Made by a program: the position numbers and the translations under genes
Assembly: GCF_003399765.1 (NCBI RefSeq)
Contig: NZ_NFZV01000007.1
Coordinates: forward strand, 62,001-126,000
Origin: Alkalilimnicola ehrlichii
GTDB lineage: Bacteria > Pseudomonadota > Gammaproteobacteria > Nitrococcales > AK92
Direction: 5' to 3'
DNA: 64,000 nucleotides
The notes under the pieces: model-generated
The model's input: the letters and a program-made list of their open reading frames with translations, nothing else
Databases searched by the model: none
What the model was told of the DNA's origin: nothing
Shown here: positions 24,978-34,405 of the stretch, one piece after another
How positions within the stretch are numbered: the first letter of the stretch is position 1
Layout of the letters: the number at the start of each line of letters is the position of its first letter

Positions 24978-25873
24978 TGTGGTGCGCTTCGCGCGCTTGA
25001 TTTAGAAGGCGGGGTTCCGCCCCCCGCACGGCGGGAATCGGGCCTGCGCTTAGTCGCTATTGCCTGTAGCGATGCATAACGGCCTGTTTCGCCCTCTTGG
25101 GCGAGTCCCTTTTCTTTGCGTCGCCAAAGAAAAGGAACCAAAAGAAAGGCGACCCGGAGGCGCTGCCCCGCTGCGCGGGGTGCCCTGCGCTTCTCGGGGT
25201 TTTCGGGGTTCGCCCGACAGGCCATCCCTGGCCTGACGGGCGAATGGCCGCCATCCTTGGCGGCCACCCCTACGGGGCCTTAGCCGAAAGCCCCTGCGAT
25301 GCTCGGCAGCGCCAACGGGCAAGAGCAAGCCCCTTCGATCAACGTCTTCCCTAGGCACAAACGCCAACCCGGTTAACAGCGTTAGGCGGGTTAGGGATAG
25401 CAGAGGCGGTGAACGGAGTGCTCTTACCCCGCCCTTTGGCTCGCCGAGCATCGCAGGCTTCGAGCGACAAGGCCCTTGGGGAGCGATACGCCTTGGGTTA
25501 AGGCCTCTGCGGCTCAGAGACACGTTGTGGCTAGGCGCCGTCCGCCGTCAATGGCGTCGTCCTTGGCAAGGACGGCAACAACGCCACGGCGTGTCTCTGA
25601 GCCGCCCGAAGGGGCGTTTTGTCGGCGCCGGATACCGCGTTGCGGCTTTTGCCAAGGGCTACGGCCATTGACGGCAAGCCGCGCGTCTGTCGTCGGGCCA
25701 AGGATGGCCCGTCGGCAGACCCCGCTCGAAGCCGAGAAGCGCAGGGAACCCCGCGTTAGCGGGGCGAGACAACGGGCTGCCCTTCTTTTGGTTCCTTTTC
25801 TTGGGCAAGCAAGAAAAGGAACCCGCCGTGCGGGGGCGGAACCCCGCCTTCCAAACCAATCGCGCGAAGCGCA
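24978..25873. repeat. Long nested inverted-repeat element, non-coding
   Basis: The outermost arms (24978-25033 and 25822-25873) are nearly perfect inverted copies of about 52 bp, with GTGCGCTTCGCGCG and AAGGCGGGGTTCCGCC on the left matched on the opposite strand on the right. Inside, both arms carry a small palindrome (CCTTTTCTTTG...CAAAGAAAAGG at the left, CCTTTTCTTG...CAAGAAAAGG at the right) next to GGAACCAAAAGAA. Further inward, CCTGCGATGCTCGGC and CAGAGACACG segments also recur in inverted form. No gene is present. The layout resembles two copies of an intergenic palindromic repeat in opposite orientation, or a MITE-like element without a transposase. Confidence 0.7.
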
Positions 25874-25940
25874 CCAAACTTAACCACCAACACCAGAACC
25901 TAACCCCAACCAACACCCAAAAGCCTTCACCCCAAAGCAC

Positions 25941-25966
25941 AAAAAAGGCGGGCCAAAGCCCGCCCC
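25941..25966 (-). terminator. Intrinsic terminator of fadE
   Basis: On the minus strand GGCGGGC pairs with GCCCGCC around a short loop, followed by six T. It lies 25 bp after the fadE stop codon, in the right orientation and form for a rho-independent terminator. Confidence 0.85.
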
Positions 25967-25991
25967 TCATTACAAGCCACAAAGCAAACGC

Positions 25992-28463
25992 CTACGCCAC
26001 TTCGCTCGCCAGCTCCGGCTCCCGCTGCGACTTAGGCGCCAACACCTCTTTGTCGAAAGCATCGGTAATAATCGCCTCATAACGCAGCTTCTCGTAGCGG
26101 CGCACCAGGTCGGCCTCGCCGTCGCTGAGCGCTCCCGCCGCGACAGCAGCTTGCAGACGTTCCTCGAAATCGAACGAAGGCACATCAAGCTTCGTAACCG
26201 CCTTCTGGAACTTGTTGAATACAGGCTCCGCTTCCGGCAACAACCGCAGTGCGACTTCCATACGGCCAGTGATGTCGTTCTCGTCCTGCTCGGCCCAGAA
26301 ACCATACTGGGTAACACGGTCGCGTACGCCGCCTAACTCCATCATCTGGTTGGCGACTTTAGCGCCGAGCTTGTCGGCCGGCTGCCGATACGGACGCCCT
26401 AATGGGAAAACAACCGTGCGCATGAGGCGGCCGATAACGCGGTTCGGGAAGTTGGCAAAGAACTCGTCGAACGCTTTGCTGATCTCATACAGCGAGTTCT
26501 CGACACTCCATTGCACGTAAGCCAGTTCGTTTTCCGGCTGCCCCGCATCGTAGTGGAATTTCAGTACGGCAGTTGCCAGATACAAATGGCTGAGCACATC
26601 GGCCAGGCGCGCCGACAGGCGTTCCTTACGCTTCAACTCGCCCCCAAGCACACCCATCGCGACGTCGGAAACGAAGGCCAACGCGCTGCTCATCCGCGTC
26701 AACTGACGATAATAACCGGCCGTCGGCCCGGATACCGGCGCCTTGGCGAAAAGCGCCCCCGTCAGACCGAAAGTAAACGCACGCGCGCCACGGTTGACCG
26801 AGTAGCCGATATGACCGAACAGCAGCTTATCGAAGTCTTCCAGACCTTCCTGCTCGTTGGGATTACGCGCCGCTTCCATTTCCGGAAAGACGAACGGATG
26901 GCAACGAATCGCACCTTGACCGAAGATCATCAAGTTACGGGTCAGGATGTTAGCCCCTTCCACGGTGATACCGACGGGAATGGCCTGATAAGCGTAACCC
27001 AGATAGTTCCGCGGGCCGTAAATGATGCCGCGGCCACCGTGAATGTCCATCGCATCGTTGAGTGCGACGCGCATCATCTCCGTCATGTGGTACTTGGCAA
27101 TGGCCGAGACGACCGAAGGTTTGATGCCGTTGTCGCCAGCACTGGCCGTCAGCACGCGGGAGGCTTCTAGACGATACGCATAGCCCCCGATCCGCGCCAT
27201 CGCTTCCTGCACGCCTTCAAACTTGCCGATCGGCAGCTTGAACTGGCGCCGGATGGCCGAGTATGCGCCGGTCATGCGGTACGTCATCTTGCCGGCTGCG
27301 GTACCAAGCGCCGGCAGCGAAATCGCACGGCCCACGGAGAGGCATTCCACCAACATCCGCCAGCCCTTGCCGACCATCTCTTTGCCGCCGATTACCCAAT
27401 CCAACGGAATGAACACGTCCTTGCCCTGAATCGGCCCATTCATAAAGGCAAGGCCCATCGGATAGTGGCGCTTGCCGATGTCGATACCCGGGTGTTCGGC
27501 CGGCACCAAAGCGCAGGTAATACCAACGTCTTTTTGATCGCCCAGCAAACCCTCCGGATCGTAGAGCTTGAACGCAAGTCCGACGCAGGTCGCCACCGGA
27601 GCCAACGTGATGTAACGCTTACTAAAGTTGAGGCGGATACCGAGGACTTCTTTACCCTCATACTCGCCTTTGCAGACAACGCCGGTATCCGGCATCGCAC
27701 CGGCATCGGAGCCGGCTTCAGGGCCGGTGAGCGCAAAGCACGGAATATGCTCGCCTTTTGCCAAGCCCGGCAACCAGTAATCCTTCTGCTCCTGGGTACC
27801 GTAGTGCATCAACAGCTCGCCGGGGCCGAGCGAGTTCGGCACCATCACGGTAACGGCGGCGGAAATGCTGCGGGTAGCAATTTTCGTAACAACCGTGGAC
27901 TGCGCCAGGGAGGAGAACTGCCGACCGCCGTACTGCTTGGGAATGATCAGACTGAAAAAGCCTTCCTTCTTAATATATTCCCAGGTTTCCGGAGAAAGGT
28001 CGTGTTCTTCGCGGACGATTTTGTCTTCGTCGATCATCCGGCATAAGGTCTCGACCTGATTGTCGATGAACGCCCGCTCTTCGTTCGAAAGCTCGGTGAC
28101 TTTAGTATTGAGCAGCTTATTCCAGTCCGGCGCCCCCTGGAACAGATCGCCCTCAATCCAGGTATCCCCGGCTTCCAGCGCTTCGCGCTCGGTCGACGTC
28201 ATCGGCGGCAAGACTTTGCGGAAAGTGGCAAAGATAGGCTTCGTTATCAATACGCTACGCAAGGCGGTAACGTTCAACAAAACGGCAAAGGGAATAAAAA
28301 TAACCGCTGCCACTAGCGTGCCTACGGCCCCCAAAACGCCGGTTGCGAGCAAGCCGCCGATATAGACGGCCACGGCGGCTGTCCAAACTTTCAAGGACGC
28401 ACCGGCAAACGCCAGTGCCCAGGCACCGGCCACCAGTACTAAAATGGCTAAAAGCGCAGACAT
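25992..28463 (-). CDS. fadE: Acyl-CoA dehydrogenase FadE
   Basis: This 823-residue enzyme catalyses the first step of fatty-acid beta-oxidation, oxidising acyl-CoA to trans-2-enoyl-CoA with FAD. Two or three N-terminal membrane segments (LLAILVLVAGAWALAFAG and following) are typical of FadE (E. coli about 814 residues). The dehydrogenase core shows FALTGPEAGSDAGA and GPRNYLGYAYQAIPV. The C-terminal region PNRVIGRLMRTVVFPLGRP belongs to the FadE-specific DUF1974 part. A strong intrinsic terminator follows. A PsrA-like repressor gene lies 100 bp upstream on the same strand and is the likely regulator. Confidence 0.95.
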   Translation of the reverse strand: MSALLAILVLVAGAWALAFAGASLKVWTAAVAVYIGGLLATGVLGAVGTLVAAVIFIPFAVLLNVTALRSVLITKPIFATFRKVLPPMTSTEREALEAGDTWIEGDLFQGAPDWNKLLNTKVTELSNEERAFIDNQVETLCRMIDEDKIVREEHDLSPETWEYIKKEGFFSLIIPKQYGGRQFSSLAQSTVVTKIATRSISAAVTVMVPNSLGPGELLMHYGTQEQKDYWLPGLAKGEHIPCFALTGPEAGSDAGAMPDTGVVCKGEYEGKEVLGIRLNFSKRYITLAPVATCVGLAFKLYDPEGLLGDQKDVGITCALVPAEHPGIDIGKRHYPMGLAFMNGPIQGKDVFIPLDWVIGGKEMVGKGWRMLVECLSVGRAISLPALGTAAGKMTYRMTGAYSAIRRQFKLPIGKFEGVQEAMARIGGYAYRLEASRVLTASAGDNGIKPSVVSAIAKYHMTEMMRVALNDAMDIHGGRGIIYGPRNYLGYAYQAIPVGITVEGANILTRNLMIFGQGAIRCHPFVFPEMEAARNPNEQEGLEDFDKLLFGHIGYSVNRGARAFTFGLTGALFAKAPVSGPTAGYYRQLTRMSSALAFVSDVAMGVLGGELKRKERLSARLADVLSHLYLATAVLKFHYDAGQPENELAYVQWSVENSLYEISKAFDEFFANFPNRVIGRLMRTVVFPLGRPYRQPADKLGAKVANQMMELGGVRDRVTQYGFWAEQDENDITGRMEVALRLLPEAEPVFNKFQKAVTKLDVPSFDFEERLQAAVAAGALSDGEADLVRRYEKLRYEAIITDAFDKEVLAPKSQREPELASEVA

Positions 28464-28567
28464 GCGTAGTCCCTCCAGTAAAATAACAAACGTCTATCGC
28501 CACGATCTCCCCGCTTACGGGGTTCCTTTATCGTTCGCCGGTTCACCAACCCGAAAGATCGGTGACG

Positions 28568-29233
28568 TCAGCCTGCATGTCGTAATTCAAGATCGGGCAG
28601 AGATTCCGGCAACGGAGCCTGTAGACCCGCTGCCAGAAAGGGAATAAGGCGTTGCACCAAGGCTTGCGCATTCCCGTGATCGGAAATACGACGCCCCGCC
28701 ATCAAACGAATCATGTCCGGCCCGGCCATCGTATGAGCGACGGCACCGACCAAGAAGTGCAAGCGCCAAGAGAGTTCTTTTCTCGGCAAATGCGGCAACT
28801 CCGCCGCAAAAGCCTCTTTAAAACGAGCCACGCAAGGCTTGTTGAGCTGATGAATATGATCCCGTAAAAACTCGGCGTGGTCCGTGTAACCGCGACCGAT
28901 CAAACGGACGAAACGATCGCCCACTTCCTCGTGGTCTTGGCTCAATTCCAAATGCGGCGCAATAAAGGCTTCCAACAAACGCTCAAGCGTCACGCCTTGC
29001 GCCAACACGTCGTCCAGGCGCCGTATGCGCTCTTCATTCAGAGGTAACAGGCGGCGGGCGAACACTGCCTTGATCAGCTCTTCCTTAGACCCGAAGTGGT
29101 AATTCACGGCCGCGAGGTTCACATTGGCCGACTGGGTAATGCTGCGCATAGACGTGTTCACGAATCCATGTTCGGAAAACAACGCTTCGGCCGCATCGAG
29201 GATGCGCTCTTTTGTATCCGCTTGTTGAGCCAA
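28568..29233 (-). CDS. TetR-family regulator, PsrA-like, probably controls fatty-acid oxidation
   Basis: This 221-residue TetR-type protein has a DNA-binding domain TKERILDAAEALFSEHGF, SMRSITQSANVNLAAVNYHF and GSKEELIKAVF that reads very much like PsrA of Pseudomonas. The C-terminal domain has the PsrA-like WRLHFLVGAVAHTMAGPDMI. PsrA represses beta-oxidation genes and is released by long-chain acyl ligands. The neighbouring fadE fits this. The upstream gap (29234-29330) has near-direct copies of CATACGTCCG/CATACGTTCG around GTTTAAAC that could be an operator, but the match to the known PsrA site is not clear. Confidence 0.85.
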   Translation of the reverse strand: MAQQADTKERILDAAEALFSEHGFVNTSMRSITQSANVNLAAVNYHFGSKEELIKAVFARRLLPLNEERIRRLDDVLAQGVTLERLLEAFIAPHLELSQDHEEVGDRFVRLIGRGYTDHAEFLRDHIHQLNKPCVARFKEAFAAELPHLPRKELSWRLHFLVGAVAHTMAGPDMIRLMAGRRISDHGNAQALVQRLIPFLAAGLQAPLPESLPDLELRHAG

Positions 29234-29479
29234 TCGACTGTCTCCTCGGCAACGGATCGCTTTAATTCATACGTCCGTTTAAACCATACGTTCGAATCAA
29301 AACGTCGTCAAGTAGAACCACCATGTCGGTAGAGCAAAGCAAGGAAAACCGGGGTACAGTAGACAGAAACGTGGTAATTACTCCTCGGTGAGCCGCAGCC
29401 AAGAGCCCCGCTCTCGCCGGAGGCGGTAGACCATAACAGCGAACAAGAACGTCTTTAAGGAGCACACTGGAGTAGGGAT

Positions 29480-32166
29480 ATGGCTAGACACTACCTCAGC
29501 CGTTTTTCAACCCCGCATCAGTGGCCGTTGTCGGCGCTAGCGACCGCGACGACAGTCTGGGTAAACGGGTTTTTCGCAACATCGCGACCAGCGGCTTTCA
29601 AGGGCCCGTGTATGCCGTCAACCCTGGCCATCGACGAGTACAACAGCGCCCGAGCTACCCTTCCGTCACCGCCATCGAGGAGCCTGTCGATGTTGCCGTC
29701 GTCACCACGCGATCTCGCACCCTACCGAATGTCCTAGAGGAGTGCGGCGAGAAAGGTATCCGCGCGGTTTGTATACTATCGTCGGGATTCCGCCGCCCGC
29801 ACGAGAACGCCCACGGGCGCTCGGAAGAGCTCATCGCCATAGCGCGGCGCCACGACATCCGTCTTATCGGCCCCGATTGCATGGGGCTGCTCCGGCCCGG
29901 AGGGAAGCTCAACCTCAGCGATTGCCGCAGCATGGCTCACTCGGGGCAAATGGCGCTTATTTCGCAATCCTCGGCGTTATGCAACGCCATTCTGGATTGG
30001 GCCGACCAACGGCAGATTGGCTTCTCTACGGTGCTCGGGCTAGGCGACGCGCTCGATGTCGACTTCGGCGATGTCTTGGACTTTCTCGCGACCGACGCCT
30101 CGACTCGCAGCATCCTGCTCTATGTCGAAGCGATCCATAATGCGCGGCGTTTCATGAGCGGCCTGCGCGCGGCGGCGCGCATAAAACCGGTGATCGTCAT
30201 GAAAGCCGGCCGACACCGGGAAACCAGTCCGGCAACGCTATCGCACACCGGTGCCCTAGTGGGCGCCGACGATGTGTTCGAGGCGGCCTTGGCCAGAGCC
30301 GGCGCGGTGCGCGTTTTCACCGTAGAGCAATTATTCTCTGCCGCCCAAGTTCTCTCCTGCGGGCATCGCGTTCGCGGCAACCGCTTGGCCATTTTGACCA
30401 ATGGCGCCGGCCCCGGCATCATCGCCACCGACCGAGCGCTGGAGCTTGGTATGACGGTTCCGCCGTTGGGAGAGCAAACGCGGAAGCACTTGGAAACGCT
30501 TATCCCCTCGCCAGTAAATAACCCAGTCGATCTGCGTGCCGACGCAGGCCCGGAGCGCTATGCCGAAGCCGCAGCCTGTTGCCTAGAAGATCGAGACATC
30601 AACGGGATTGTCGCTCTACTCTCGCCGCACGCCCGCACCCAACCGGCCGCCGTCGCCGAAAGTCTACTCAAGGCCGCCGAACATAGCCGCAAACCGGTAT
30701 TAGCCTCCTGGTTAGGCGATACCCAGGTGCGTAAAGCGCGCGACCTGTTTCAAAACAGCCGAGTACCTCACTTCGACACGCCGGAAGCAGCCGTCGAAGC
30801 CTTCAGCCACTTGGCCCACTATCACCGCAACCAACAACTATTGCTGCAAGTGCCCGGCCCGATGTCGGTCCGTCAACCTTCTAATATTCAAGGCGCCCGC
30901 CTCATCATCGAAGCCGCCCTAGAAGAGGGCCGACATTCGCTATCAAGCATGGAATCGAAAGCCCTTTTGACCGCTTTCGGTATCCCTGTCGTCAGAACCG
31001 TAGAAGCGCACAGCGCCAGCGAAGCACTGGTTGTCGCCGAGTCTTTAGGCTATCCCGTCGCAATGAAGATCAGCTCCCCCGACATCGCCCACAAATCGCG
31101 AATCGGCGGAGTCAGATTGAACATCGGCAACGCGCAAGCGGTACGAGCGGCGTATACGGACCTCATCGTCGCCGCACAGAGCGCCCGCCCCGGCATGAAC
31201 ATTAACCGCGTGACCTTGGAGCGGATGCATAACAAACCTAGCGGGCGAGAGTTGATCGTCGGCGTCGCGCACGACCCTGTGTTCGGCCCGGTCATCAGCT
31301 TCGGCGCAGGCGGCACCTTGGTTGAGCTTATTCGCGACCGCTCGGTCGCGCTACCGCCATTAAACACCTTCATTGCCCGCGACCTCATTCTCCGCACCCG
31401 CATTTCGCAACACCTCAAGAGCGACGGCTCAGCACCCGCGGTGGACATGCGCGCCTTAGAAGACGTGCTGCTTCGCGTGTCGGACTTGGTCAGTAAGCTG
31501 CCGCACGTCCGCGAGCTGGATATCAACCCGCTGGTATTAGACGAGACCGGAGCCCTAGCTGTGGATGCGTTCTTCTCCATCGAAAAGCCACAGGACAACG
31601 AAGAACGCTACGGCCACATGGCCATCCACCCTTATCCGACCTCCCTGGTCGGCACCCTCGAATTAAAGGACGGCACTCAAATCACCGTCCGCCCCATTCG
31701 GCCGGAAGATGCCGAGGCCGAACAGGCTTTCGTCCACAACCTCTCTCAGGAGAGTAAATATTTCCGCTTCATGGAAACGCTGAATCAACTTACGCCGCAG
31801 ATGCTCGTAAGGCTGACGCAAATCGATTACGACCGCGAGATGGCACTGGTAGCCCTACACGAAGAATTAGGTCGGGAAGAACAAATTGGCGTTGCTCGCT
31901 ACACCCTCAACCCAGATGGCGAAAGCTGCGAGTTTGCCCTAGCCATCGCCGACGCTTGGCAACACCGGGGAGTCGGCCGAAAGTTGATGGAAAAACTCAT
32001 GGAAACCGCTGCCGACCGAGGCATTCAACGGATCGAAGGCGACGTCCTCAGCCATAACCGAAAAATGCTAAAGCTTATGCAACGACTAAACTTCGACATC
32101 CGTACCAGCCAGGAAGACTACGGTGTTAAGCACGTTAGCAAGTCCTTACAAGAGTCAGAAACGTAA
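29480..32166 (+). CDS. Protein lysine acetyltransferase Pat/PatZ type (NDP-forming acyl-CoA synthetase fold plus GNAT), frameshifted in this sequence
   Basis: This enzyme of the Pat/Pka/YfiQ type (E. coli 886 residues, here 895 after repair) acetylates lysines, notably inactivating acetyl-CoA synthetase. It starts MARHYLSRFFNPASVAVVGA after adding one T in a T5 run at 29503-29507. The first ATG, with GGAG seven bases upstream, and the CoA-binding Rossmann domain are otherwise out of frame. Next come the succinyl-CoA-synthetase-like domains with LSHTGALVGADD (the usual His position) and the ATP-grasp-like part ALLTAFGIPVVRTVEA. The C-terminal GNAT domain has VRPIRPEDAEAEQAFV and WQHRGVGRKLMEKLM. 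Its stop overlaps the end of the convergent REC-PilZ gene by 12 bp. Confidence 0.92.
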
Positions 32167-32889
32167 GGCTGCAATACAATCGATCAAAAACTCGCGCTTA
32201 TCGGCATCCAGCTCTTGAAAGCGTACTCCGACTTGCAAATATTTCGGGGTACAACTATCCTCGCCAGCTTCTATGCGATAGATATAGCCTTTGATGGATA
32301 CCGGGCTATCCGAGCCTCGCCGCGGCAGCTCCGCCACGACGGAAGACAACAAGCTAGGGCCGGCAAGACTTGCCTTATACTTTCCTAATAGCCCCTTGGT
32401 CGTAATGTTCGCCACCTGTACCCGTAGCGTTTCCTCTCGGTAACGGAGGTTCGCCACGTAGGCCCCGGCCTCTTCGTCAGGAATATCCTCATCGACATTC
32501 TGCTGTTGCTGGCGGGCTAGTACTTCGTGCACTTTATCGGTCAACTGAGCAGCGGTGAACGGCTTCACCAAATACCCGTTCACGCCAGCCTTGACCGCTT
32601 GGAGGACTTTTTCCTTCTCACCGCTACTGGTCACCATGATGAAAGGCGTGCGGCCAAGACGCTCGTCCGCCTGCGCCCGCATCCATTGCAACAAGGCGTG
32701 CCCGTCCATATTCGGCATATCCCAATCGCAAAGCACGAGATCGTAACGGGCTGCTAGCAACGCCGCTTGTGCCTGGGTGCCGTCCTCGGCTTCCTGAAGC
32801 TCGTAGTCGCGGGTCCGGGAGAAAGCTTTTTTTATAAATCCTCGTACGAGACGAGCGTCATCAACGATAAGGATCGATGCTTTCGGCAT
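32155..32889 (-). CDS. Response regulator with a PilZ-like output domain
   Basis: This 244-residue protein begins with a CheY-like receiver: ILIVDDARLVRGFIKKAF (acidic pair), VLCDWDMPNMDG with the phospho-acceptor Asp, FIMVTSSGE and GYLVKPFTAAQL with the conserved Lys. The C-terminal part (about 145-244) has the length and beta pattern of a PilZ domain, but its c-di-GMP motifs are weak: VANITTKGLLGKY stands where D/N-x-S-x-x-G is expected. It may not bind the nucleotide. The gene is alone and converges with pat. Confidence 0.8.
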   Translation of the reverse strand: MPKASILIVDDARLVRGFIKKAFSRTRDYELQEAEDGTQAQAALLAARYDLVLCDWDMPNMDGHALLQWMRAQADERLGRTPFIMVTSSGEKEKVLQAVKAGVNGYLVKPFTAAQLTDKVHEVLARQQQQNVDEDIPDEEAGAYVANLRYREETLRVQVANITTKGLLGKYKASLAGPSLLSSVVAELPRRGSDSPVSIKGYIYRIEAGEDSCTPKYLQVGVRFQELDADKREFLIDCIAALRF

Positions 32890-33005
32890 CTGTTTGCTCT
32901 TGTATTGTGGTTTATTACCAAATGCTAATTGCTAACTGCGCCGTTGTCACTACCGGATCTCACAACCTCTTGGCGCAGCCGCTAGCCGGAACCATTTCCC
33001 GCTGT

Positions 33006-33275
33006 ATGAACGACTTACTAACACGCTGCGTAGAACAATACACTTGGATTCACACGACTATCGGCTTAATCGGCAACATCTGCTTCGTGGCGGGCAGCAT
33101 TCTCTTTCTGCGGGAGATACAGAATCTGGGAACGGTGTTCTTTATCATTGGCAGCACGGGCATGCTGATCGGCAACATCGGCAATACCATCGCGATGAAG
33201 CTAGCTCGCGACTGGCGGAAGAAACAAGAAGCGCACGAGGCGCAGCCTGCCCCGGCCGGAAAATGGAAGACATAG
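33006..33275 (+). CDS. YrhK-family small membrane protein
   Basis: This protein of 89 residues (start MNDLLTRCVEQY) has two hydrophobic segments, WIHTTIGLIGNICFVAGSIL and GTVFFIIGSTGMLIGNIGNT, joined by FLREIQNL. This is the pattern of YrhK-like proteins, whose function is unknown. The longer frame from 32877 would add an unlikely Cys-rich N-terminus overlapping the divergent REC-PilZ start, so the ATG at 33006 is preferred. Confidence 0.65.
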   Translation: MNDLLTRCVEQYTWIHTTIGLIGNICFVAGSILFLREIQNLGTVFFIIGSTGMLIGNIGNTIAMKLARDWRKKQEAHEAQPAPAGKWKT

Positions 33276-33302
33276 AGAAACGCTAAGCGCGCAGATACGA
33301 CC

Positions 33303-34292
33303 CTAAAGAGACTCCCGCGCTTCGGCCGCAATTTCAAACGAACGCAAGCGCTCCCGATGATCGAAGATCTGCGAAGTGACGATCAACTCATCGGCGCCGG
33401 TACGATCGATAAATGCCCGCAGCTGTGCCTGGACTTGCTCGGGGGTACCGATCGCCGAGCACGACAACACATCGTCGAGCATCGCCCGCGCCGGCGCCGG
33501 CAAGCTCTCCAAATATCCTTTAACAGGCGGTGGCAACGGACCGGAACGCCCGGTACGCAGATTAACGAATGCTTGTTGCATCGAGGTTGCTAGATAATGA
33601 GCTTGGCCTTCCTCGTCGGCACCAAACACATTAAAGCCAAGCATCACGTACGGTTTATCTAACTGCTCGGAGGGGCGAAACAAGGAACGATAAAGCTCGA
33701 TTGCCTGCATCATCTGCGCCGGCGCAAAATGCGACGCAAAAGCGTAAGGCAAACCCATGGCAGCCGCTAATTGCGCCCCGAACAAGCTCGAGCCCAAGAT
33801 CCAGATGGGAACATTCAAGCCCTCCCCTGGGACCGCTCGCACGGCCTGCCCAGGTTGCGCCGGACGAAAATACGCCATCAACTCGGCAACATCGTTCGGG
33901 AAATCGTCCGGGTCCGTTGCCAAATTGCGGCGTAACGCCCGCGAAGTGGTCGGGTCCGTACCAGGCGCCCTACCCACACCCAAATCGATCCGTCCCGGGT
34001 AAAGCGACTCCAAGGTACCAAACTGCTCGGCAATCACCAGCGGCGCGTGATTGGGCAGCATGATTCCACCGGCTCCCACGCGCAACGTCTTGGTTCCGTT
34101 AGCCACATGACCGATCAGCACGGCCGTCGCCGCACTCGCCACACCAAGCAAACTATGATGTTCGGCTAACCAAAATCGGCGATACCCCCAGGTTTCGGCG
34201 TGTTGCGCCAAATCCAGGGTTCGCCGAAACGATTGAGCTGCGGTGCCGCCTTCTACGATAGGGGCAAGATCAAGCACAGAGAATGGAATCAT
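33303..34292 (-). CDS. Luciferase-like flavin monooxygenase (LLM class, YhbW-like)
   Basis: This 329-residue TIM-barrel protein belongs to the bacterial luciferase-like family, which uses reduced flavin to oxidise small organic molecules. Typical pieces are [58 protein letters not shown] and [10 protein letters not shown]. It is closest in pattern to E. coli YhbW. The start at 34292 ([12 protein letters not shown]) fits family members; the frame extends 12 residues upstream without need. The substrate is unknown. Confidence 0.88.
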   Translation of the reverse strand: MIPFSVLDLAPIVEGGTAAQSFRRTLDLAQHAETWGYRRFWLAEHHSLLGVASAATAVLIGHVANGTKTLRVGAGGIMLPNHAPLVIAEQFGTLESLYPGRIDLGVGRAPGTDPTTSRALRRNLATDPDDFPNDVAELMAYFRPAQPGQAVRAVPGEGLNVPIWILGSSLFGAQLAAAMGLPYAFASHFAPAQMMQAIELYRSLFRPSEQLDKPYVMLGFNVFGADEEGQAHYLATSMQQAFVNLRTGRSGPLPPPVKGYLESLPAPARAMLDDVLSCSAIGTPEQVQAQLRAFIDRTGADELIVTSQIFDHRERLRSFEIAAEARESL

Positions 34293-34365
34293 TCGCCATT
34301 TATAGCAGCGCGCGGGGAAAGATAGCAAGCTATCGACAAACCGCAGGGAAAGTACGGCGACTATC

Positions 34366-34395
34366 AGGATGCTGAAAAAGCGTTTTCAGCATCCT
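34366..34395. terminator. Perfect 13-bp hairpin after the DUF2339 gene
   Basis: AGGATGCTGAAAA (34366-34378) and TTTTCAGCATCCT (34383-34395) pair perfectly around a 4-base loop. The hairpin lies 11 bp after the end of the leftward DUF2339 gene and before the luciferase-like gene. There is no U-tract beyond the T-rich stem, so it may be a terminator or a processing hairpin. Confidence 0.5.
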
Positions 34396-34405
34396 GCCTA
34401 GACAA

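Noticed and set aside
29262-29310. PsrA operator upstream of the TetR-type gene
   Set aside because: GTTTAAAC flanked by CATACGTCCG and CATACGTTCG looks operator-like, but the known PsrA site has AAAC before GTTT with a short spacer, the reverse of this order. It was left as a note only.
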